Assembly (NCBI RefSeq): GCF_001659685.2
Contig: NZ_LXYE02000054.1
Coordinates: 34,524-98,523, forward strand
Source: Labilibacter marinus
GTDB lineage: Bacteria; Bacteroidota; Bacteroidia; Bacteroidales; Marinilabiliaceae
Reading direction: 5' to 3'
DNA: 64,000 bases
The notes beneath the pieces are model-generated. The model searched no databases. It was not told the origin of the DNA and worked only from the letters and a program-made list of their open reading frames with translations. Each line of letters opens with the position of its first letter. Positions within the stretch are counted from its first letter, which is position 1. Below, piece after piece: positions 52,818 through 61,163 of the stretch. Made by a program: the position numbers and the translations under genes.

Positions 52818-54746
52818 CTACTTTTTACTGTGTTTTAATGCCTTCGTGTTAACTACGGGTGCGTATTTGCTATTTAATTGCTTTAACCACTCTTTTTCAA
52901 TTTGAGTTTGGTAGTCAGCAATTACTTGACCACGTGTTTCTTCTAATTCTTTTTGTTTGGCAGCAATTAGCTCACCAAAAGCCCAAAGGTATTTAAAATC
53001 GTCGTCTATTTTACCTTGCGACTTTTTAATTTTCCATATTTGTTTGTCTACAGCCTTGTATTCACCTTGTTCAAAAACTCCTTCCATAACTTTAGCGTTA
53101 GGATAAAGTTGCTTTAAACTATCTGTAGTTATTTCTTTATTGGCGGTAATAACTTTCTTTGCTGCAGTTAATTCCTTTTTGTCATTCGTAAAAAATACCT
53201 TTCCATCTAACTTGGCAGGGAAGAAGTAATCCGATTTATGAGCCGAATAATAGTTGCTTATACCAGTACTATCCTGAATGGCTTTATTCCATATTTCTTT
53301 TTGGCTGATTTCAAAAATAAGCAAGCCATCGTGGTATTCGCTCAATAGGTATTTGTATTCAGGGTATTTTTCTTCTAATTTTGATTTTTCAAAAGCTAAA
53401 ATCTCCTCTTCTAAAATAGAAGTGATTTGTTTATCGATTAAGCTGCCTCTTTTGTTTTGGGTAAACTGTCTGTTTTCTTTTAGCGCATCTACTAAATCAA
53501 CCGTTTTATATTCCCAACCGTTCATCGAAGCTAATACTTTATCCTCCTTACTTAAGTTCTCAAATAATTGATCGTTGCTTAAGCTGTTGTCCTTAACGAT
53601 TGCTTTTAAGTCGTCAATTGTTTCGGTATTTTCCTGATAGCTGTATTCTTTTTTTAATCGGGTAATCACCACTTTTTTACCTTGGTAAGCTCTTTCGTCT
53701 TTAGAAATGCGGTTGGTGATTTCTTCTTTCATTTCATCAAAAGGTTTTACGCCTCTTTTCTCTAATAATTTGATGATATGAAAACCGTATGGTGTTTGTA
53801 TAACCGTTGAGATGTTATTTACACTATCTAGTTCAAAAGCTGGTTCGCTGTATTCAGGAATCATTCTGCCTGTTCCAAACCAAGGAAGTTCTCCTTCTTT
53901 ATTCGCACTGTTTCTATCTTCAGAATATTGTTTAGCTAAAGCTCCAAAATCATCGCCTCTTAAAACCAATTGGTAAATGGAATCTATTTTAGCACGTTTG
54001 TTTTTTACAATATCAGCAGGTGAGTTAGGAGGAAACATTTGCATGATATGTGCCGTTCTTAATTCTCCACGATTGGCTCTTTTTTCGTGCACTTTAAGCA
54101 CATGGTAACCAAAAGCAGTGCGTGTGATTGGAGATATCTGATTTACCTCGGTATTAAACGCAGCAGACTCGAATGGGTAAACCATCATAAAACCACTAAA
54201 AAATCCAAGTTTACCGCCGTTTTGTTTAGCTGAAGGGTCTTCAGAGTATTTCTTTGCTAGTTCATTAAAATCAGCACCATTGTTATATTCTTCTATTATT
54301 GAACTGATTTTATTGTATGCTTTCAGTGTGTCTTCAGGACTCGGAGATGGAGCCAGTTTTATTAATATGTGGCTTGCATTAACTTCTTGTGTTAACCTGT
54401 CGTAAGCTTCCTGAATCAAGCTTTCTGTTACTTTTTTATCCGATAAGTAAGGCTTTGCTAACTCATCTTTATAATAATTAAATTCCTTTGTAAATGATGG
54501 CAAAGTATCCAAGCCTTGAGCAACAGCTTCATGTACCTTAAGTTTGTAGTTTACAAAAAGCTCAATGTATTCCTTTCTGCTTTTGGGCTCTTGGGTATAC
54601 TCGTTGTTTTTGTTATAAATAAAGTCAAATTCCTCAATCGAATAATTTTCATCTTCTATTTTAACCAAGGTTTGAGGTGTTTGAGCAAAACAAGATGCCG
54701 TTATTAAAACGGTGAATGATAGTGAAATAAACTTTTTTAGTTTCAT
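52818..54746 (-). CDS. Periplasmic peptidyl-prolyl isomerase with two parvulin domains
   Basis: This is a 642-aa foldase with a signal peptide ending near CFAQ. The first parvulin (about 115-215) has VNASHILIKL and YSEDPSAKQNGGKLGFFSG. The second (about 225-330) has RTAHIMQMFPPNSP and YSEDRNSANKEGELPWFGTG. A long C-terminal PpiD-like region (330-642) follows. It folds or escorts exported proteins. It is the first gene of the interrupted foldase operon with 51945 and 31517. Confidence 0.9.
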   Translation of the reverse strand: MKLKKFISLSFTVLITASCFAQTPQTLVKIEDENYSIEEFDFIYNKNNEYTQEPKSRKEYIELFVNYKLKVHEAVAQGLDTLPSFTKEFNYYKDELAKPYLSDKKVTESLIQEAYDRLTQEVNASHILIKLAPSPSPEDTLKAYNKISSIIEEYNNGADFNELAKKYSEDPSAKQNGGKLGFFSGFMMVYPFESAAFNTEVNQISPITRTAFGYHVLKVHEKRANRGELRTAHIMQMFPPNSPADIVKNKRAKIDSIYQLVLRGDDFGALAKQYSEDRNSANKEGELPWFGTGRMIPEYSEPAFELDSVNNISTVIQTPYGFHIIKLLEKRGVKPFDEMKEEITNRISKDERAYQGKKVVITRLKKEYSYQENTETIDDLKAIVKDNSLSNDQLFENLSKEDKVLASMNGWEYKTVDLVDALKENRQFTQNKRGSLIDKQITSILEEEILAFEKSKLEEKYPEYKYLLSEYHDGLLIFEISQKEIWNKAIQDSTGISNYYSAHKSDYFFPAKLDGKVFFTNDKKELTAAKKVITANKEITTDSLKQLYPNAKVMEGVFEQGEYKAVDKQIWKIKKSQGKIDDDFKYLWAFGELIAAKQKELEETRGQVIADYQTQIEKEWLKQLNSKYAPVVNTKALKHSKK

Positions 54747-54846
54747 TTTTCTTACAACTTATAAAATGGAATTTTATCTATAAAACAAACAAGGGGATTA
54801 TATTATTGTATAAGGCCCTTGTTTGGGGCTCTAAAGAAAACAAAAA

Positions 54847-54873
54847 AGCCCGAAAAACAAAAGTTAACGGGCT
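54847..54873 (-). terminator. Terminator upstream of the foldase operon
   Basis: AGCCCG (54847-54852) and CGGGCT (54868-54873), with a T run on the minus strand, lie about 190 bp after the cytochrome gene at 55061. The 314-bp gap 54747-55060 shows nothing else. Confidence 0.7.
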
Positions 54874-55060
54874 GTTAAAGTCTAGTTAAATAATACCTAT
54901 TTTATGATGAAGTAAATCTTAAATATTTTTAGAATTAATGCTCTTGTTCAAGATGCAAAAATGATACATAGCATGGCTACATTGATTTTTTACAACAAAG
55001 AAGAAGAGTATTAACGTGAAATGATAAGTTTTAATTCATGGTAATACTAGTATTACACCA

Positions 55061-57361
55061 TTATTGATTTATAATAGCTTGTATTTGTTCTTTATCTGGA
55101 ATGTTAGGAAATTTAGTTAGTATTTCCTGCGCTACCTTTTTGCTTTTAGCGGTTTCCTTATATTTCATGTATAAGTTAAGTAAGCCCACATGGTAACTCA
55201 TTTCATCAGGATTTAGTTTTAATGCTCTGTTTAGATAATCTTCTGCATCCTTCAAGTTATTTTTAAAGTCGTACATCATTGCAATGTTGTACATCAAACG
55301 AGCATTATTGGGCGAATATTGAGCTGCTTTAAGCAGATACTCCATTGATTCGTCATATCGCTTGCGTTCAGATAAAAACAAGGCGTAAGTAAATAGCGTG
55401 TTACCATCTTCAGGCATATGCTCTAGGTAATCTTTTAGCAATAACTCTGTTTTTTGATGTTCACCTTTACTGTTATACAATAGAGCCAAGTTAATTTTAA
55501 TAGCATGTAACTCTTTGTCTTGTTTTAAAGCCCTTTTATAAAACTCCTCAGCTTTGTCTAAATCCTGATTGTTGTAATAGAAGTTGGCTAAATTAAATTT
55601 ACCTGTAGGGAAATCTGCACTGTATTTTAACGCTCCCAGATATTCTTTTTTAGCATTTTTTAGCGCTTCTCTATATTTACTCGGTATTTGATCTTGCGGA
55701 ACAGCATTTAACTTGCTTGCAGATTCTACACGAATTGATTTTGTTTGGTCGTTCAGTAAATCTAATACGGCATTTAAGGATTTATTATCATCAACAACCA
55801 AATTTTGTAAGGCATTAAAACGAATATGACCATTGAAATTATGCAAAGCCTTTAATAAAATATCCTTCGATTGGCTTTGGTAATGCATTCCTAATTGTTG
55901 GATGGCTGTAGCGCGTATAATTTCAGGATATACCTCGTCATTATAGATATGAACTAACTCTTCAAAACCTTTCTGGCTTCCAGATTGAGCTTCTTTAAAT
56001 GCTGTTCCATATTGTGCAGGGCGACCAATTCCATGCCATTTTTTCACATAATCAATAGCCCATTGAGTACCTTCTTTAGGGTGACATTGGTTGCAAGCAT
56101 TAGGCGTTCCCAACTTTTCTGTTAAATCAGGACGAGGTATGCGGAAGCTATGATCGTTACGATAATCAACACCCATGTAAAATTGCGCAGGCATGTGACA
56201 ATTGATACACCTTGTCCCTTCGCCTACTTCGAATTTAACACCGTCATCTGCAATAACAGCTTCTCCAGTAGCACCATAATCCTTATGGAAATGATGATCG
56301 TAGGTATCGTAATCGTCGGCACGATGACATTGGGTACACAATCTGTTATCTTCGAATAAACGCTCGGTACTATGTACGTTATGACAATCGTTACATTGCA
56401 CATCTCGCATAAACATTTTACTTTGTGTAAAGGAGCCATATACGTAATCTTCATCTAGTATCTGACCATCGATATGATAATTTTCGCCCGAAGGTAAATT
56501 AGGAATTGTATGATTATAAATATCTGCGCTGTGCTCAAAATCGGATAATGAACCACGGCGTGTATGACATCTAACACAAAGATCTACATATTCCTTATTG
56601 TCGATGCCACTGGTTTTAACCTCCAATCCAAAGTTGTTATGCTCATCTCTGGCATATTCTGCTTTAGCTGCCCAATCAAGGTGTTTAGATGCAGGTCCAT
56701 GACAAGCCTCACAGCTCACATCAATCTCGCTCCATGTAGTATTATAGGTGTCATTTTCAACATCGTAGCCTTTAACCAAGTTGGTAGAATGACAATCGGC
56801 ACACATACCGTTCCAGTTTTGTGCTTGATTGGTCCAATGCAACCAGTTATCGCTTTCAATCATCTCGTCCGTATAAATAACCTCAGCCATGTGGTACCAA
56901 GCACTATCTTTAGAATCCCACGTAAGCGCTAGGGTTTGTAATCTTCCTCTATCAAACTCCACTAGATATTGCTGTAGTGGATAAAAACCGAAAGTGTATT
57001 TAATTTCAAACTCCTCTAGTTCGCCAGACTCACCATCGGTTTCAACCAAGAATTTTCCATCTCGCTTATAAAAGCGATGTGTCATGCCGTTGTATTCGAT
57101 AGATTGATTATTGAAATCTCCCAATACGGTGGAGTCATTAGCGTGCTCCATGGCTTTATCATGATGCGAGCCTTCCCATTCGTTATATTCGTTCAAATGG
57201 CATTCAACACAAGTTTCACGACCAACATACTTAGCTTCATTATCATGATAAGTATCTGGCGTGTCGCTATAGGTGTTGATTAACATATATGCTGGAACAG
57301 TAACAATAGCCACAAGCATGGCTATAAAACTGATGCGTTCTATTTTATTACGATTCTCCAT
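55061..57361 (-). CDS. Octaheme cytochrome c with TPR domain
   Basis: This is a 766-aa membrane-anchored protein: one N-terminal helix (about 10-30), then eight CxxCH heme motifs (C51VECH, then CADCH, CEACH, CVRCH, CNDCH, CTQCH, CINCH, CNQCH), and from about residue 500 HEAT-like and TPR repeats (for example NLALLYNSKGEHQKTE and NIAMMYDFKNNLKDAEDYL). Its stop is the end of the cytochrome b / Rieske / cytochrome c operon, starting next to the Rieske stop. It is likely the electron acceptor or donor of that complex on the periplasmic side. The reaction is unknown. Confidence 0.92.
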   Translation of the reverse strand: MENRNKIERISFIAMLVAIVTVPAYMLINTYSDTPDTYHDNEAKYVGRETCVECHLNEYNEWEGSHHDKAMEHANDSTVLGDFNNQSIEYNGMTHRFYKRDGKFLVETDGESGELEEFEIKYTFGFYPLQQYLVEFDRGRLQTLALTWDSKDSAWYHMAEVIYTDEMIESDNWLHWTNQAQNWNGMCADCHSTNLVKGYDVENDTYNTTWSEIDVSCEACHGPASKHLDWAAKAEYARDEHNNFGLEVKTSGIDNKEYVDLCVRCHTRRGSLSDFEHSADIYNHTIPNLPSGENYHIDGQILDEDYVYGSFTQSKMFMRDVQCNDCHNVHSTERLFEDNRLCTQCHRADDYDTYDHHFHKDYGATGEAVIADDGVKFEVGEGTRCINCHMPAQFYMGVDYRNDHSFRIPRPDLTEKLGTPNACNQCHPKEGTQWAIDYVKKWHGIGRPAQYGTAFKEAQSGSQKGFEELVHIYNDEVYPEIIRATAIQQLGMHYQSQSKDILLKALHNFNGHIRFNALQNLVVDDNKSLNAVLDLLNDQTKSIRVESASKLNAVPQDQIPSKYREALKNAKKEYLGALKYSADFPTGKFNLANFYYNNQDLDKAEEFYKRALKQDKELHAIKINLALLYNSKGEHQKTELLLKDYLEHMPEDGNTLFTYALFLSERKRYDESMEYLLKAAQYSPNNARLMYNIAMMYDFKNNLKDAEDYLNRALKLNPDEMSYHVGLLNLYMKYKETAKSKKVAQEILTKFPNIPDKEQIQAIINQ

Positions 57362-57823
57362 TTATGCGTAAGTTAATTGCGATTTATCAAAAGATTTTCT
57401 CTTTACAGGGGCGGATGTGTCAATCAACAACTCACCGTTTTCAATGGTGATAGGAAAGTAATCCAGTGGTCGGGTAGCAGGCGCTGCCAATACCTCTCCA
57501 AATTGGTTAAACTGCGAACGATGGCACGGACAGTTATAACCGCCTGTTTTTAGGTTAGAGTCTACTATACAACCCAAGTGCGTGCATTTTACCGACATGG
57601 CTAAAAAGCCACCATCTTTAAATCTTCGTAAGAAAAACTGTCCTGTAACAAACGGATAGGTTTTATTACTATGGAAAGTATTTACATTACCTGCGTTAAA
57701 TAGCTCTTTCTTTTTTTCTATATGACTAACTTTACTCACGCCTCCTTTAATCAGGAAAAAACCTTCGATGGCTGCAGCGGCTATAATTAATCGTTTTATA
57801 AATTTTCTTCTATCGAAACTCAT
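57362..57823 (-). CDS. Rieske iron-sulfur protein
   Basis: This is a 153-aa Rieske [2Fe-2S] protein with ligands C80/H82 (CTHLGC, with the disulfide Cys85) and C97/H100 (CPCH, with Cys99). The N-terminus carries a twin-arginine-like start (DRRKFIKRL) and one membrane anchor helix. The ATG at 57823 is used, not the TTG at 57838. It is placed between cytochrome b and the octaheme protein, whose start directly follows its stop, so they form a bc-type complex. Confidence 0.93.
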   Translation of the reverse strand: MSFDRRKFIKRLIIAAAAIEGFFLIKGGVSKVSHIEKKKELFNAGNVNTFHSNKTYPFVTGQFFLRRFKDGGFLAMSVKCTHLGCIVDSNLKTGGYNCPCHRSQFNQFGEVLAAPATRPLDYFPITIENGELLIDTSAPVKRKSFDKSQLTYA

Positions 57824-57842
57824 TACTTGTGTCTTCAATGTG

Positions 57843-59135
57843 TTAGATAATCATTAACATACCCTTGCCTCTTAATAAAAGAGAAATAAGCATCATACAT
57901 ATGTAAGATGACATTAATATGGTAGTAATGGTCATTACTATTTCTTCTGTTTTTGCACCATGTTTGGTTTTCCAATACCATAAATAAGCTATAAATGGAA
58001 TGGTATAAATTAAAAAGGGTACCAAACCAGTAGCAAACCAACTTCCTAAACTCGCAAACCAAAGGTCGAAATGTAGAAAATGCTCTAGTAAATAGGTTAA
58101 AACAAAGGTAAATACAAAGGAGAAAATGGCAGAGTGAATAGTCATTCGCTTACCCAGTGCAGAGTTGAACCACACGCCAGTATTTAGATTACTATATTTA
58201 AAATAAGGCAAATAGAAAAAGAAAATACCAACGGCCAATGGAAGAAGTACTGCACTAAAAAACGGATGTAAGTGTAATAACAATTCTTGCGCACCTAAGA
58301 AATACCAAGGTGCTTTACTTGGGTTAGGACTGTTTAAAGGATTAGCCTGTTCTAACAATGGGGCATGATAAAAAGTGGAGAATACAAATAAACCAGCAAT
58401 TAATAAGGCCGCTACCATAATCTCTAACCACAATAAGTTAGGAATAACAAACACTCTTTCTGCTTTAGACTTATCTATCTCTGGAAGAGCCACTCCTCCA
58501 GCTTTACGAACCAGCCAAAAGTGCATACTCATTAAAAAGATAAACACAATAGGGACGATTCCCGTATGTAAATTGTAAAAATTCAATAAAGTATTTCCAT
58601 CTACTGTTTCGCCACCTCTTACTAAATTAGCTATTGGGTGACCAATATAAGGTACATATTCTATGATTTGTGTAATCACGGTCACCGCCCAATAGGCCAA
58701 TTGGTCCCATGGCAAAAGATATCCAGTAAAGGAAGAAACAATCACCATAAACATCATGATTAAACCGTATATCCAGTTTTCGGCTCTTTTTTTATAAATA
58801 GCTTGCGAATAATAGGTTCTGATTAAATGTAAAAAGGAAACTATCACCATTAGTTTAGCGGAAATATGATGCAGATTACGAATAAACTGACCAAATACAG
58901 TATCTGACTGTAAGGCTACAATAGAATCGTATGCATGCTGCACCGTAGGAACGTACGAAAAACGAAGCACTAAACCCGTGAAGCATAGTATTACAAAAAG
59001 CAAAGCGTTAATACCTCCCAGTCCAAAAGTTCGGGTAAACTTTAGAGCTCGCTTATCTATTTTTGGAGGATGAAGGTGAAGTATAAACTTTTCAATAGAT
59101 GATGGAAGTCTATTTCCTGAATTATTTTTAGTCAT
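57843..59135 (-). CDS. Cytochrome b of a bc-type complex
   Basis: This is a 430-aa integral membrane cytochrome b with about nine helices. Two His pairs for the hemes lie in the helices with [16 protein letters not shown] and [19 protein letters not shown]. The C-terminal half (subunit IV-like, [17 protein letters not shown]) is fused to the N-terminal half, with APWYF in place of the quinol-site PEWYF. It oxidises a quinol, probably menaquinol, and passes electrons to the Rieske protein. The ATG at 59135 is used rather than the TTG at 59168. It is first in the operon with the Rieske and octaheme genes. Confidence 0.93.
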   Translation of the reverse strand: MTKNNSGNRLPSSIEKFILHLHPPKIDKRALKFTRTFGLGGINALLFVILCFTGLVLRFSYVPTVQHAYDSIVALQSDTVFGQFIRNLHHISAKLMVIVSFLHLIRTYYSQAIYKKRAENWIYGLIMMFMVIVSSFTGYLLPWDQLAYWAVTVITQIIEYVPYIGHPIANLVRGGETVDGNTLLNFYNLHTGIVPIVFIFLMSMHFWLVRKAGGVALPEIDKSKAERVFVIPNLLWLEIMVAALLIAGLFVFSTFYHAPLLEQANPLNSPNPSKAPWYFLGAQELLLHLHPFFSAVLLPLAVGIFFFYLPYFKYSNLNTGVWFNSALGKRMTIHSAIFSFVFTFVLTYLLEHFLHFDLWFASLGSWFATGLVPFLIYTIPFIAYLWYWKTKHGAKTEEIVMTITTILMSSYICMMLISLLLRGKGMLMII

Positions 59136-59266
59136 TTCAGAATATCTGATGTTTGTATTGATGCACAAAGAAAGTCAAAATGCTTTGAATACAAAAGAGC
59201 TTTTGTAGTTGCGGGTGTAATACATGTACTGGTGGATATTAGTACCTTGTAATTGGAGCTATTAGT

Positions 59267-59354
59267 TAATTAGTCAATAGTCATTGGTGTTTGGTTATTA
59301 CTAATACAGGTAATTAGTCAATAGTCATTGGTGTTTGGTTATTACTAATACAGG
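59267..59354. repeat. Perfect 44-bp tandem duplication
   Basis: Copies at 59267-59310 and 59311-59354 are identical. They lie in the 374-bp gap between the cytochrome b operon (-) and the sulfatase gene (+). Nothing coding is seen there. Confidence 0.9.
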
Positions 59355-59509
59355 CTGCATACTATAAACTGTTTATTCTGCCTTCTATTCCATGTTATTG
59401 AACAAACGGGTACATCTATTTTACCCCAAGGTACATAGCGTGCCCATTCTTTCAGCATCTTTGTATGAGTACAAATTATTTAAAGTAAAGTCAAACATAA
59501 ATAAACACA

Positions 59510-61039
59510 ATGAAGTTAAAAGCGCTCAGTTTCATATTGCTGTTGGTATTATCCGTGGTTTTTGTATCGTGTGCAAACCCACCTAAAGAAAATACGCAAG
59601 CTAAACCCAATGTACTTTGGATTTTTGCAGAAGATTTGTCTCCATTTATGGGATGTTATGGCGATTCTATCAACCAAGGTCATACACCTGCTATCGATAA
59701 ATTTGCCTCGAAGGGAGTTTTATTTAATCGAGCGTATGCCATGTCACCAGTATGTTCACCTTGTCGTTCAGCCATAATTACTGGGGTGATGCAAACTAAA
59801 ACAGGCACGCATAACCATCGTTCGAGCAGAACAGAGAATGGGAAAGTGGTTCCTGAAGAATTGAGGATAAACCTACCTGAGTATATCAAGACATTGCCTG
59901 AACTGATGAAAGAGGCGGGTTATTTTACCTTTAATAGTGGTAAGGATGATTATAACTTTCATTACGACCGTACCAAATTATACGATGTGGGTAATATGCC
60001 CGATTATGTGGCAGGCATGAATGGTTGGCAAGGAAATCATGCTGAACATACTTTATCGTGGACAAAGGATGTTTGGACGGCACGCAAAGACAAGAGCCAG
60101 CCTTGGTTTGGACAAATAGAGATTATGGGTGGTAAGCGTGATTATAAATATGTACGCGAAGGTGAGAAGTTAGCCGATAATGATGTGCCATTGCCGCCTT
60201 ATTTTCCAGATGTAAAATCGCAACGTAAGGCATGGACAACCCATTATAACGCAGCCCGAGGTTCGGATGTGCAGGTAGAAGAGATATTAAAACAACTGGA
60301 AGTAGATGGCGAGTTGGAGAATACCATTGTATTCTTTTTCTCCGACCACGGAAGTAATACTTCGTTACGTCATAAGCAGTTTTGTTACGAGGATGGAATG
60401 TTGGTGCCTTTAATGGTAAAAGGAAATCATCCTGCCTTAAAAGCAGGAACGGTGCGTAATGACTTAGTTTCGTTGTTAGATGTTACGGCAACTACTTTAG
60501 CTATGGGGGGTGCTGAAATTCCCGATTATTACGATGGGCAAGATTTATTTGCTAAAGGATTTACACCAAACGAATATGTGTTTGGAGCTCGCGACCGCTG
60601 CGATTATACCATTGATAGAATTCGCACGGTACGTTCAGATAAATACCGTTATATCCGTAATTTCTTTTTAGACAGACCAATGATGCAAGCAGGTTATCGC
60701 GACCATCAAGCCATGGTAAAGGATATGCATCGTTTATATGCCGAGGGTAAATTAACACCTTATCAAGAAGAACATTGGTTTGGCATTCGCCCGCAAGAGG
60801 AGTTATATGAAATAGCTGCAGACCCATACGAGATGAATAACCTGGCTAAAGACCCAGCGTTTAAAGCCGAGCTTGAAAAGCATCGCATGGTGATGGATGA
60901 GTGGTTGAAAGAAAATGATTTGGAAGTGCAATATCCAGAATCGGCCATTCAGCTTAAAGCAACCTATGAGATGTGGAAAGATAGACCACGTTTTAGAGAT
61001 GCTAAAGTAAATCCAGAATACGAACAGTTTAAAAAGTAA
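59510..61039 (+). CDS. Sulfatase lipoprotein
   Basis: This is a 509-aa formylglycine sulfatase with a lipoprotein signal (lipobox FVSC, Cys21), so it is likely surface or periplasm anchored. Metal-site E41/D42, the catalytic motif C82-S-P-C-R86 (the extra Cys at position four is unusual but allowed by CxPxR) and the second metal motif FFSDHGSN are visible. A GH2 gene follows 124 bp after the stop. It is paired with a GH2 enzyme like the cluster at 818-4676, about 55 kb away. Substrate is not assignable. Confidence 0.92.
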   Translation: MKLKALSFILLLVLSVVFVSCANPPKENTQAKPNVLWIFAEDLSPFMGCYGDSINQGHTPAIDKFASKGVLFNRAYAMSPVCSPCRSAIITGVMQTKTGTHNHRSSRTENGKVVPEELRINLPEYIKTLPELMKEAGYFTFNSGKDDYNFHYDRTKLYDVGNMPDYVAGMNGWQGNHAEHTLSWTKDVWTARKDKSQPWFGQIEIMGGKRDYKYVREGEKLADNDVPLPPYFPDVKSQRKAWTTHYNAARGSDVQVEEILKQLEVDGELENTIVFFFSDHGSNTSLRHKQFCYEDGMLVPLMVKGNHPALKAGTVRNDLVSLLDVTATTLAMGGAEIPDYYDGQDLFAKGFTPNEYVFGARDRCDYTIDRIRTVRSDKYRYIRNFFLDRPMMQAGYRDHQAMVKDMHRLYAEGKLTPYQEEHWFGIRPQEELYEIAADPYEMNNLAKDPAFKAELEKHRMVMDEWLKENDLEVQYPESAIQLKATYEMWKDRPRFRDAKVNPEYEQFKK

Positions 61040-61163
61040 GATCGGAAGAAGGAACAAGGAGAAGGGAGACCGGAAAACGAAAAAGGTTTTTAGGCTCTCC
61101 CCTTCAACAGTGAAGAAAATGATGTACATAGTGTAAATGCTAACACAAGAACAAGATCTAAAT

